A stretch of DNA of 64,000 nucleotides from Rhizobiales bacterium 62-47 (lineage in GTDB: Bacteria > Pseudomonadota > Alphaproteobacteria > Rhizobiales > Xanthobacteraceae), in NCBI GenBank assembly GCA_001899255.1, contig MKVX01000018.1, positions 187,150-251,149 on the forward strand, read 5' to 3'. Positions within the stretch are counted from its first letter, which is position 1. The number at the start of each line of letters is the position of its first letter. The notes under the pieces were generated by a model. The model was not told the origin of the DNA, searched no databases, and saw only the letters and a list, made by a program, of their open reading frames with translations. The position numbers were made by a program, and so were the translations under genes. Shown here in pieces: positions 1 to 6,785 of this stretch.

Positions 1-105
1 GTATTCAAACACACTTGAAAACGTCCGGTAACCATATCTAAAGAGCCGAAGCCTACAATTGGTGTGCACTGCTACCGATGCAACTCATCCCCTTTGAGGT
101 CGTGA

Positions 106-471
106 ATGTCCAATGCCGCTTCCGCCTATTCGCGTACGTCGCAAACTACGGCGTCTCCCCGTGAGATCGAGGCACAGGCCCTGTTGAAGGCGGCACGACA
201 GCTTCAGGAAGTGCAGACCAACTGGACCGGACCCGACAAGAGTATGCATGATGCGCTTTTGTTCAATCGTCGCCTGTGGTCGATCTTCATGGGCGCGATG
301 GAAAGCAACGACAGCGAGCAGACGCTGGAGATCCGCCAGAACATCACCAACATCGGCATCTTTGTATTGAAGCAGACCGTCGAGATGCAGACCAATCCCG
401 ATCCGGCGAAGCTCAAGTCGCTGATCGACATCAACTGCAATATCGCTGCGGGCCTTTCAGGCCGGGCCTGA
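106..471 (+). CDS. flaF: FlaF, flagellin biosynthesis regulator
   Basis: This 121-residue cytoplasmic protein matches the FlaF family, which in alphaproteobacteria promotes flagellin synthesis and secretion and usually lies with flbT next to flagellin genes. The length is typical, and the conserved body (ALLFNRRLWSIFMGAM, then LRQNI-type and ANIG-type helices) is clear from about residue 20 to 115. A GAGG Shine-Dalgarno motif lies about 6 bases before the ATG. About 100 bases of leader precede it, and flagellin genes probably lie just off the left edge (inference). It opens the flagellar locus. FlbT is not seen in the window. Confidence 0.9.
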   Translation: MSNAASAYSRTSQTTASPREIEAQALLKAARQLQEVQTNWTGPDKSMHDALLFNRRLWSIFMGAMESNDSEQTLEIRQNITNIGIFVLKQTVEMQTNPDPAKLKSLIDINCNIAAGLSGRA

Positions 472-496
472 GCGCCGCGACCGCGGAGCTGACATC

Positions 497-874
497 ATGG
501 CTGATATCTGGAACATCATCTCGTCGAATTACGTCACGGTCGGCGGCGCCGTGCCGTCGCATTCGAAATACGTCGCGGTCGATGCCGACAAATACGTGGG
601 AAGCTGGAAGGGCAAATATGCCAACGGCAAGTCATTCGATGTGACGATTTCCAACGTCAACGGTTTCCGAGCAAAGGTGAAGTACCAGAGCGGTTCGACC
701 GTCAAGTATCAGGACGTGTTGATCCGCGACAGTGCCTTTCGTATCGGCGATTCCAAATTTTTGCTCACCGGCAAGGATGTCAACGGTAAAGATAGCGCGC
801 TGATCGCCACCATCGCCACCAATCCGGTGACGGGCGTGTCGACAATGGAAAAAGCCACCGCGACCCGCAACTAG
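497..874 (+). CDS. Conserved hypothetical protein downstream of flaF
   Basis: A 125-residue protein that I do not recognise as a named family. It begins 25 bases after flaF on the same strand, so the two are probably co-transcribed. There is no signal peptide or membrane segment. The middle has alternating hydrophobic and polar residues around GSWKGKYANGKSFDVTIS and VKYQSGSTVKYQDVLI, which suggests an all-beta, lipocalin-like or barrel fold. Its place directly behind flaF hints at a flagellar or surface role, but that is inference. Codon use matches its neighbours and the reading frame is intact. Confidence 0.7.
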   Translation: MADIWNIISSNYVTVGGAVPSHSKYVAVDADKYVGSWKGKYANGKSFDVTISNVNGFRAKVKYQSGSTVKYQDVLIRDSAFRIGDSKFLLTGKDVNGKDSALIATIATNPVTGVSTMEKATATRN

Positions 875-925
875 ATCAGAAGTGGCGGCCGAAATCGGAA
901 CGATTGGCGTTGCCGCTGCGGCGCG

Positions 926-1291
926 TCAGGCGATGCGATCGGCGGTGCGCTCGCGGAGCGGATCGCTGTTGATCAGATCGAGTGCGTGGAAATAGGCGCG
1001 CCGACGCAGCATCGCTTCATCCGGAAACTGCCGCACCACCAGGCTCGTGCGATTGTCGACGACCTGATATACAATCGAATTGGCGGCACGATCGAGAACC
1101 ACCTGGTGTGACGTGCTGTCGGGCGCCGGCTGCGAATCGTTACGCACGCGCGCGACGGCATTCGTCGCAGCGACGTTTTTGCTGGCCGGCAGTTCGGTCG
1201 CGACGGCATCTTTCGGTGCCTCGCTCGCAGGCTGCGTCAACGCAACGACGGGCGCTGCGCTCACGGCCTTGATGCTGAAATCTGTACCCAT
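926..1291 (-). CDS. FlaG-like flagellar-associated protein
   Basis: A 121-residue protein read from the ATG at 1291, because a GGAGAC ribosome-binding motif sits about 7 bases before it; a longer frame from 1342 has no such support. The first 70 residues are Ala/Pro-rich and probably disordered. The C-terminal part (NSIVYQVVDNRTSLVVRQFPDE) resembles the FlaG pattern of a bound or modified strand followed by IRQIPPE. FlaG proteins influence filament assembly in other bacteria. It sits just downstream of the flgI-flgJ-flgN cluster on the same strand, behind that operon's terminator. The FlaG assignment is a similarity judgement by eye. Confidence 0.6.
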   Translation of the reverse strand: MGTDFSIKAVSAAPVVALTQPASEAPKDAVATELPASKNVAATNAVARVRNDSQPAPDSTSHQVVLDRAANSIVYQVVDNRTSLVVRQFPDEAMLRRRAYFHALDLINSDPLRERTADRIA

Positions 1292-1435
1292 GGCAGTCTC
1301 CGCGCCTGCTTGAGTCAAATCCCAACCCCTCTCCAGTGGCAAGTATGCTTGTCCGTTCTCAACGCCGCGTTAGCAAACGCCGTGAACGGCGCGCTGACGT
1401 GGAGATGAAAGTTTGATTCAAATGCGCACAAGCAA

Positions 1436-1463
1436 CAACGCCCGTCATGGGTGATGGGCGTTG
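1436..1463 (-). terminator. Hairpin at the end of the flgI-flgJ-flgN operon
   Basis: CAACGCCC at 1436-1443 pairs with GGGCGTTG at 1456-1463 around a 12-base loop. On the minus strand it is followed by a short T-rich run. It lies 23 bases beyond the stop codon of the last gene (1486), the expected place for an intrinsic terminator. Confidence 0.6.
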
Positions 1464-1485
1464 CGTCGCTTGACAGAGGTTGTCG

Positions 1486-1968
1486 TTACAGCGAGCGGCT
1501 GACGGCGAGCGGCGCAGTGTGGCGCGCGCCGGGATTGGCGCGCAGGCCGTTCGCCGTATACGTTTGCGGCATGTTGCGACGCTGCATTTCGACATTGACG
1601 CCGCGAATGATTCCTTCGGAAACCGCGTGCGCCGTCGCCAGTACGGTGAGGTTTATCTGCAGCATGGCGCGGAATACGTCGTGATGTCGATGCAGCGTTG
1701 CGAGCAGATCGGGCGCGGTGGCTTTGAGATGATCGCGATTGTTCTTCAACGTCGAAACGACGTTCAAGTAGTGGCGTGATAGCTCGGTCTTGGTGGTGTC
1801 GAGAGCGATTGCGTCGGCAACCCTGCCGGCGCGAACCAGCTCGGTTTCCTGCTCGATAATTTTGAGCAATGCATCCATCACCTCGAGCAGATCCGCAGCG
1901 AGCCGTCGGATATCGATCGGCGTGGCGGCTGCGGAGGGCTGGGGCTGCGAGCGTTGAAGCATTGTCAT
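1486..1968 (-). CDS. FlgN/FlbY-like flagellar protein
   Basis: A 160-residue, mostly helical protein without a signal peptide. The body (LLEVMDALLKIIEQETELVRAGRVADAIALD, in segments around residues 26-60) resembles FlgN-type export chaperones, which bind hook-filament junction proteins in the cytoplasm. The Caulobacter order flgI-cheL-flbY places FlbY in exactly this position, so it may equally be called FlbY. It starts 12 bases after the rod-binding gene and ends the operon before a hairpin. The last 30 residues are basic and low in predicted structure. The flagellar role is well supported by context; the exact chaperone partner is unknown. Confidence 0.7.
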   Translation of the reverse strand: MTMLQRSQPQPSAAATPIDIRRLAADLLEVMDALLKIIEQETELVRAGRVADAIALDTTKTELSRHYLNVVSTLKNNRDHLKATAPDLLATLHRHHDVFRAMLQINLTVLATAHAVSEGIIRGVNVEMQRRNMPQTYTANGLRANPGARHTAPLAVSRSL

Positions 1969-1980
1969 GTTCCTCGCGAG

Positions 1981-2316
1981 TTAGCTGGCGCGATTGGCTT
2001 GTTGCAGGATCAGCGTGCGATAGACGTCATTGGAAATGCCGACGCCGCCGGATTTGGCGAAGGACTTGGCGTATTGCTCGGTCAGCATCGAGCGCCAGAC
2101 GCCGGTGCCGGTCGTGTCGCCGAATGGGCCGTCGCCTTTGACACTGCTGGTCATCTGCGAAAACATCGAGTTGAGAAACATCGCCTCGAAGTCTTCCGCG
2201 GTTTTCCGGGCCTTGGTCTGCGCTTCCGGCGAAACCTTGGCGAGCGCGTTGGTAAGCAGAGTGTCGGTCTGGCTGTTGACGTGCGGGCGGGCGGCGAGAG
2301 CGAACGAATTCATCAC
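1981..2316 (-). CDS. flgJ: Rod-binding protein FlgJ/CheL (chaperone domain only)
   Basis: A 111-residue protein corresponding to the N-terminal rod-binding domain of FlgJ, with the hallmark segment AEDFEAMFLNSMFSQM and, later, GPFGDTTGTGVWRSMLTEQYAKSFAKSGGVGI. Enteric FlgJ carries an additional C-terminal muramidase domain, which is absent here as is normal in alphaproteobacteria (CheL in Caulobacter). It helps assemble the rod in the periplasm. Its start overlaps the flgI stop by 4 bases, which indicates translational coupling. Confidence 0.85.
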   Translation of the reverse strand: MMNSFALAARPHVNSQTDTLLTNALAKVSPEAQTKARKTAEDFEAMFLNSMFSQMTSSVKGDGPFGDTTGTGVWRSMLTEQYAKSFAKSGGVGISNDVYRTLILQQANRAS

Positions 2317-3455
2317 ATCACCTCGATGTCGGCTTCGATGGCCCCGGCGGCCTTGATCGCTTGCAGGATGCCAATCAGATCGCGCGGGCCGATGCCGAGG
2401 CCGTTGAGACCGTCGACCAGTTGTTGCAACGAGACGCCGTCTTTCACTAGCGCCAGCTTCTTGCCGTCTTCCTGCACGCCGACGCGAGTGTTCGGCGTCA
2501 CGACCGTGCGGCCACGCGACAGCGGATTGGGTTGACTGACTTGAGGGCTTTCGGAGATCGAAACGGTGAGGTTCCCTTGCGCGACGGCGACCGTGGCGAC
2601 GCGCACGTCGCGGCCCATGACGATGATGCCGGAACGTTCGTCGATAATGATCTTGGCGGCAATATCCGGCTCGACCTGCAACTGTTCGATCTCGGTCAAG
2701 AGCGCGACGACATTGCCCTTGAATTCCTTGGGAATGGACAATTGCACCGTCGAGGGATCGATCGGCTCGGCGGTCTTGGTGCCGAGATAGTCGTTCACTG
2801 CGGCGGCGATGCGCTTGGCGGTGGTAAAGTCGGCATTGCGCAGCGCGAGCCGCACGTTCGGCAGCCGATTCAGCGCGAAGTCGATCTCGCGTTCGATGAT
2901 CGCGCCGTTGGCGATGCGGCCGACCGTCGGTACGCCCTTGGTGACGCTGGCGGCGGCGCCTTCAGCCTGGAAGCCGCCGATTGCCAGTGAGCCTTGCGCG
3001 ACAGCGTAGACATTGCCATCAGCGCCGAGCAGCGGCGTGACGAGCAGGGTGCCGCCCTGCAGGTTCTTCGCATCGCCGAGCGCGGAGACGGTAACGTCCA
3101 TCCGCGTGCCCTGGGTGCCGAATGCCGGCAGATTGCCGGTGACCATTACGGCGGCCACGTTGCCGGTGCGGATGGTGGCGCCGCGAATGTTGACGCCCAT
3201 GCGCTCAAGCATCGCTTGCAGCGACTGCTTGGTGAAGGGGATGTTGTTGAGGGTATCGCCGGTGCCATTGAGGCCCACGACGAGGCCGTAGCCGATCAAC
3301 TGGTTCTGACGCACGCCTTCGATATTGGCGAGATCCTTGATGCGCGACGTGGCGAACGCCGTCGCCGAAGGCAAGATGAGGCCAAGCGCGAGCATGGCCA
3401 CGCAGCCGGCGTGGACAATCGTTCGCTGCATTCCGGAAACGCGTACACCTGGCAT
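2313..3455 (-). CDS. flgI: FlgI, flagellar P-ring protein
   Basis: FlgI forms the P ring around the flagellar rod in the peptidoglycan layer. The protein begins with a Sec signal peptide ending near TAFA and then shows the family's RIKDLANIEGVRQNQLIGYG and GLVVGLNGTGDT, followed by SLLERMGV-type and SALGDAKNL segments; the C-terminus (LVDGLNGLGIGPRDLIGILQAIKAAG) is also canonical. I chose the ATG at 3455, giving 380 residues, because GGGGAG lies about 8 bases upstream. An ATG at 3431 and the longer frame from 3503 are alternatives. A sigma-54-type promoter lies about 75 bases upstream. Confidence 0.93.
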   Translation of the reverse strand: MPGVRVSGMQRTIVHAGCVAMLALGLILPSATAFATSRIKDLANIEGVRQNQLIGYGLVVGLNGTGDTLNNIPFTKQSLQAMLERMGVNIRGATIRTGNVAAVMVTGNLPAFGTQGTRMDVTVSALGDAKNLQGGTLLVTPLLGADGNVYAVAQGSLAIGGFQAEGAAASVTKGVPTVGRIANGAIIEREIDFALNRLPNVRLALRNADFTTAKRIAAAVNDYLGTKTAEPIDPSTVQLSIPKEFKGNVVALLTEIEQLQVEPDIAAKIIIDERSGIIVMGRDVRVATVAVAQGNLTVSISESPQVSQPNPLSRGRTVVTPNTRVGVQEDGKKLALVKDGVSLQQLVDGLNGLGIGPRDLIGILQAIKAAGAIEADIEVM

Positions 3456-3525
3456 CCTCTGCTCCCCGCTGAGGTCTGGTCGGTCCCGCCGCATGCTCCC
3501 CACGAGGCTGGTCCGCCGTTAACCA

Positions 3526-3541
3526 TGCCAGAGCCGTGCCA
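3526..3541 (-). promoter_or_regulatory. Sigma-54-type promoter before flgI
   Basis: The minus strand reads TGGCACGGCTCTGGCA, matching the -24/-12 consensus TGGCACG-N4-TTGCW with GG and GC exactly 10 bases apart. A start about 12 bases downstream would give a leader of about 60 bases before flgI. A TTAACCAT half-site (3519-3526, plus-strand reading) abuts the -12 element. Confidence 0.6.
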
Positions 3542-3654
3542 AATGCGCGGCGCGGTCATAACGTTGATATGTCTGCGAAATTTGATCTGCTGCTGAGCTC
3601 GCGCAGGCGCTTGGCCTTGCCGAAACTGCCGCTGGCGGCAGATTTTGCCGGGTG

Positions 3655-3673
3655 TTTACGCGACGTTAACCAT
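3655..3673 (+). promoter_or_regulatory. CtrA box before fliX
   Basis: TTTA-N7-TTAA followed by CCAT matches the CtrA consensus TTAA-N7-TTAA(CCAT) with one change. It lies 47-65 bases before the fliX start. fliX is a CtrA target in Caulobacter. Confidence 0.6.
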
Positions 3674-3719
3674 AAAGCGCGAGGTTCCAGCTGAGGAATT
3701 GCCGGCTCAGGGGCATCAC

Positions 3720-4130
3720 ATGCGCATTTATGGACCGAATGGCACGACGCTGGGGTCGCCAGCGGGCAATAGCAAGCGCACGGGCTCGAGCGGCTTCACG
3801 CTTCCCGACACATCGACCGCCAACGAAACACGCGCCCCGACCGCGCCACGCGCCGCCGCCGGCATCGATGCCCTATTGGCGATGCAGGGGATCGAAGATC
3901 CGGTCGAGCGGCGCAAGCGATCGGTGCAGCAGGGCAGGGGCGCACTCGATGTTCTGGACGAACTCAAGATCGGCCTGCTGGCCGGCTCGCTCGACAGCGG
4001 CACGGTGATGCGGCTGCGCGATGCCGCAGCCAACCTCAAAGCCTCCTCCGGCGATCCGGGCCTCGATGCCGTGCTGTCGGAAATAGAACTGCGCGTCGAG
4101 GTCGAACTCGCCAAGGCCGGGCAGGGCTAA
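3720..4130 (+). CDS. fliX: FliX, class II flagellar assembly regulator
   Basis: A 136-residue protein starting MRIYGPNGT, the conserved N-terminus of FliX. The middle is Ala/Thr/Pro-rich, and the C-terminal half (GIDALLAMQGIEDPVERRKR, then LDVLDELKIGLLAGSL and LRDAAANL) is the helical core of the family. In Caulobacter FliX senses completion of early basal-body assembly and controls the sigma-54 activator FlbD. The frame extends upstream to 3645, but the start at 3720 fits the family and leaves the CtrA box in non-coding sequence. It is divergent from flgI, as in Caulobacter. Confidence 0.88.
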   Translation: MRIYGPNGTTLGSPAGNSKRTGSSGFTLPDTSTANETRAPTAPRAAAGIDALLAMQGIEDPVERRKRSVQQGRGALDVLDELKIGLLAGSLDSGTVMRLRDAAANLKASSGDPGLDAVLSEIELRVEVELAKAGQG

Positions 4131-4156
4131 AAGCTCGGCGAACGTCGGCTCCCAAG

Positions 4157-4470
4157 TCAATGATCGTCATGGATGGTCGCAAGCTGGATCGCAGCGGATT
4201 TGCGGGCTGTATCGTAGCGCCTTTGTGCGGCTTGCACCTCACGCAGATTTTGTTCCGTCCAGAGCCGTAGCGGATCGACCGCCTTTGCCAACGTGATGCC
4301 ACGCGGAGTGATGGAAAGCTCCGCCGTGACCAGCGCCGTGGCGATCGCAGGCCAAACCGTCGCGTTCCAGATTCATGAACGTCTGCGACGACATCTTTTG
4401 CAGGATACCCCTGATTGCGCGACGCAGCTTGTTGAGGCGCATCGGCTCGTCGCGCAACAGACCGGCCGGT
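4157..4470 (-). pseudogene. Remnant of an HxlR-family transcription regulator
   Basis: Minus-strand translation gives LRDEPMRLNKLRRAIRGI and then QKMSSQTFMNLERDGL in one frame, which is the winged-helix pattern of HxlR regulators. The match then jumps frame near 4350 to ELSITPRGITLAKAVDPL and LWTEQNLREVQAAQRRYD, the usual HxlR C-terminal end, stopping at 4157. The N-terminal part with the family's CP motif is missing because the copy begins abruptly near 4470. One frameshift and the loss of the 5' end make it non-functional. It abuts the reductase remnant on the other strand. Confidence 0.6.
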
Positions 4471-4607
4471 TCCGGCTCGGCGGCGACCAGATGCTGGTTG
4501 GCTCGCACGACAAGTGCTGGATCTCTTTCGAGGACTATGCCGTTGCGCTGGTCGGCGAGATCGTGCGCCCGGCGCGCATCCGCCGGCGGTTCAGCGTAGG
4601 TTACTGA
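4461..4607 (+). pseudogene. C-terminal remnant of an NAD(P)H-binding reductase
   Basis: The plus strand encodes TGRFRLGGDQMLVGSHDKCW followed by ISFEDYAVALVGEI and RPARIRRRFSVGY-stop. This matches the C-terminal end of NmrA/SDR-like NAD(P)H-binding reductases (typical pattern ISxEDYAVALVDEIE, then RRRFTVGY). The Rossmann N-terminus is absent; upstream sequence belongs to the opposite-strand HxlR remnant. HxlR regulators are often divergent from such reductases, so an internal deletion probably removed both 5' ends and the shared promoter (inference). Confidence 0.5.
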
Positions 4608-4761
4608 TCCGATAGCGGCTTTCGGGAGGCCGTGAGGTTCCGGCGGGATAACCCGGCGCACCGCCCCCCAGGGTTGTGATCGATATTGTTTGTCCCAAAG
4701 CTGCGATATATAAGCTCCGGCGCGTCCGGACGCCTTCCGGCGCCTTGAGAAGACAAATGGA

Positions 4762-5178
4762 TTGGCCTTGGAAAAGTTGAAAAATTATCGACCGTCCGAA
4801 AAAGAGCCTTTCATGAACGACCGCCAGCGCGAGTATTTTCGTGCGAAGCTGCTGGCCTGGAAGGACGAAATCATCAAGGAATCGAAGGTTACACTGCAGA
4901 CGCTTCAGGAAGAGAACGTCAATCATCCGGATCTGGCTGACCGCGCGTCATCGGAAACCGACCGCGCTATCGAGCTGCGCGCGCGTGACCGGCAGCGCAA
5001 GCTGATCTCCAAGATTGATGCCGCGCTGCAGCGGATCGAAGACAACACCTACGGTTATTGCGAAGAGACCGGCGAGCCGATTTCTTTGAAGCGGCTGGAA
5101 GCACGGCCGATCGCAACGCTGTCGGTCGAGGCGCAGGAGCGCCACGAGAAGCGCGAGAAAGTCTATCGCGACGAGTAA
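4762..5178 (+). CDS. dksA: DksA, RNA polymerase-binding transcription factor
   Basis: DksA binds the RNA polymerase secondary channel and works with (p)ppGpp. The core PFMNDRQREYFRAKLLAWKD, the coiled-coil segment with DLADRASSETDRA (acidic tip) and the zinc-finger-like end YGYCEETGEPISLKRLEARP are all present. Only one of the four zinc cysteines remains (CEET, later LSVEAQ), as is usual for alphaproteobacterial DksA. The start shown is a TTG (138 residues); family members have residues before PFMN, so the ATG at 4813 is less likely but possible. Its position between fliX and the flgF operon resembles Caulobacter. Confidence 0.88.
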   Translation: MALEKLKNYRPSEKEPFMNDRQREYFRAKLLAWKDEIIKESKVTLQTLQEENVNHPDLADRASSETDRAIELRARDRQRKLISKIDAALQRIEDNTYGYCEETGEPISLKRLEARPIATLSVEAQERHEKREKVYRDE

Positions 5179-5221
5179 GCCGCAAATCGCGGATGACTTC
5201 GGAGCGATTCCGCTTCTTGCG

Positions 5222-5250
5222 AATGGCCGGATTGTTTCCGGCCATTTGTG
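5222..5250 (+). terminator. Terminator after dksA
   Basis: AATGGCCGG at 5222-5230 pairs perfectly with CCGGCCATT at 5238-5246 and is followed by TTGTG. It lies 44 bases past the dksA stop codon. Confidence 0.65.
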
Positions 5251-5622
5251 TTCACGGTTATCGGGGCTGATTTTCCGTTTCGCGAAAGTGGGGCCGTCGT
5301 AACGCGCACACAAAGCCGACGGCCCCGTGTCGCGCATCTGAAATCGTGGCCGGTCCCTCTTGGTGCTTATGCGATCCGGCCAGCGCTGCGCAACGCGGCG
5401 ACGATAGCCGCCCGCCGCCAGCGAGCAACGAAACTCGCGTCTTAACCTAACCGATCAAGGTTACTGCAGCGCGCCTCGTGGGATTGCGCCGCTAACCGCA
5501 AGGGAGCGGCTGCTTGCGAATAATCTTTTCCATGGGCCACAGCGGTTTGTTGAAAGACGCTGCTCCGCGCTTCCGGCTGGTGTCAGGTGGCAACACGCAA
5601 TCTGGACCAATATTTATGAACG
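5251..5622. other. Gene-free stretch with a GC-rich inverted repeat
   Basis: No credible gene is seen. GGGGCCGTCG at 5290-5299 and CGACGGCCCC at 5317-5326 form a perfect 10-base inverted repeat around 17 bases, without a T tract. It may be a second dksA terminator or a relic. The rest shows nothing I can identify, and it becomes AT-richer from about 5520. Confidence 0.4.
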
Positions 5623-5829
5623 CTACTGCTGCCTGCCTTGCATCCAGGCGATGACAAAGTCACGCCGCGCTCTTCGATCTCCCATTGATGTACCGAGCTC
5701 CCTTTCGGTTGCAAGGTTCTGACAGGACTCTAGAAAGCGTTTTGGTGTCAATTTCTGAAGTGTAGCAGCAGCGGCAATCGTTCCAAAGCTAAAGACGACC
5801 AGGGCGGCTAATAATGCAATTATTTTCAT
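5623..5829 (-). CDS. Small secreted protein of unknown function
   Basis: A 68-residue protein with a clear Sec signal peptide (MKIIALLAALVVFSFG, cleavage near AAAA at residue 22) and a mature part of about 46 residues containing one cysteine and ending FVIAWMQGRQQ. GGGAGGA lies 5 bases before the ATG, a very strong ribosome-binding site. The FLESC and FVIAWMQG pattern resembles Rap1a/Tai-like small periplasmic helical proteins, but this is a weak impression. The sequence around it is AT-richer than the flagellar genes, which suggests later acquisition. Confidence 0.65.
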   Translation of the reverse strand: MKIIALLAALVVFSFGTIAAAATLQKLTPKRFLESCQNLATERELGTSMGDRRARRDFVIAWMQGRQQ

Positions 5830-5935
5830 TTTATCCTCCCGTATGAAAGCTCCATCTTAAACTTGCAGGTGTGAGCCTGCCACTTCGCTGAATGGGTACG
5901 GAACCTTCTATTATATCTTGCGCCTGAACGACGAA

Positions 5936-5966
5936 CGGCCTCCGGCAGGGGAGCTACCGAAGGCCG
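5936..5966 (-). terminator. Hairpin after flgH
   Basis: CGGCCTCCGG (5936-5945) pairs with CCGAAGGCCG (5957-5966) with one G-U pair in the minus-strand RNA. It lies about 60 bases after the flgH stop, so it is a plausible end of the flgF-flgG-flgA-flgH transcript. Confidence 0.45.
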
Positions 5967-6027
5967 CGTCGTACACCGCATCGCGCCTAGGTTCGCGACG
6001 TGGCGTGGGAGCTCTGCGAGATCGAAT

Positions 6028-6780
6028 TCAGAAGGGCAGCAACACGTCGAGCACCTGCTGGCCGTAGCGCGGCTGCTGCACGTCGGTGATCTGGCCGCGA
6101 CCGCCGTAGGCGATGCGGGCCTGCGCGATCTTGCTGGAGTCGATGGTGTTGTCGCTCTGGATATCCTCCGGCCGCACGATGCCGGCGACGATCAGTTCGC
6201 GCACTTCGAAGTTGACGCGGATTTCCTGCTTGCCTTCGACGACGAGATTGCCGTTCGGCAGCAGTTGCGTGACCACGGCGGCGACGCTGGTCTGCAGGTT
6301 TTCCTGGCGCTGCACCGACCCCTTTCCGTCGCTCGACGAGGTGGAGTCCGCGGTGAGAACGCGGCCTGGCAGCACTGCGGTGGCCGGATTGGTGATGGTC
6401 TTGGCGCCGATGAAGTCGGTAACGCCGGTATCTTCCTTGTTGGTCCGGCTACGCTGCGTCTCGTTGGCGATGTTGGCCTTGTCGGTGAAGTTCACTGTCA
6501 CCGTGAGAATATCGCCGACCTGATGCGCGCGCTGGTCCTTGAAGAAGGCGCGAGAACCGTTACGCCATAGCGAGTTGGCGTTATAGGACGCCGCTTCCGG
6601 CTTTGGCATCGGCATCTGCACCGGCTTGTAGCCGGGCTGCGTCGTCGGATTCTCGATGGCGGTGAGCGCGGGCCGCTCGCCGATAGCGGCGAGCCGGTCG
6701 ACCGCCGAGCAGCCGCTGGCAACGGCGCCGGTAGCGAGCAGCGCGGCGGTGAGAACGATGCGGTTCAACTTGCTGGACAT
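6028..6780 (-). CDS. flgH: FlgH, flagellar L-ring lipoprotein
   Basis: FlgH forms the outer-membrane L ring. The 250-residue protein has a lipoprotein signal peptide with lipobox VASGC (Cys24) and the family motifs SLWRNGSRAFFKDQRAHQVG, DILTVTV, then NLVVEGKQEIRVNFE and IVRPEDIQSDNTI near the C-terminus. Length and domain content are typical. It is the last gene of the minus-strand operon flgF-flgG-flgA-flgH, 5 bases after flgA, and is followed by a hairpin. Confidence 0.95.
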   Translation of the reverse strand: MSSKLNRIVLTAALLATGAVASGCSAVDRLAAIGERPALTAIENPTTQPGYKPVQMPMPKPEAASYNANSLWRNGSRAFFKDQRAHQVGDILTVTVNFTDKANIANETQRSRTNKEDTGVTDFIGAKTITNPATAVLPGRVLTADSTSSSDGKGSVQRQENLQTSVAAVVTQLLPNGNLVVEGKQEIRVNFEVRELIVAGIVRPEDIQSDNTIDSSKIAQARIAYGGRGQITDVQQPRYGQQVLDVLLPF

Positions 6781-6785
6781 GTACT

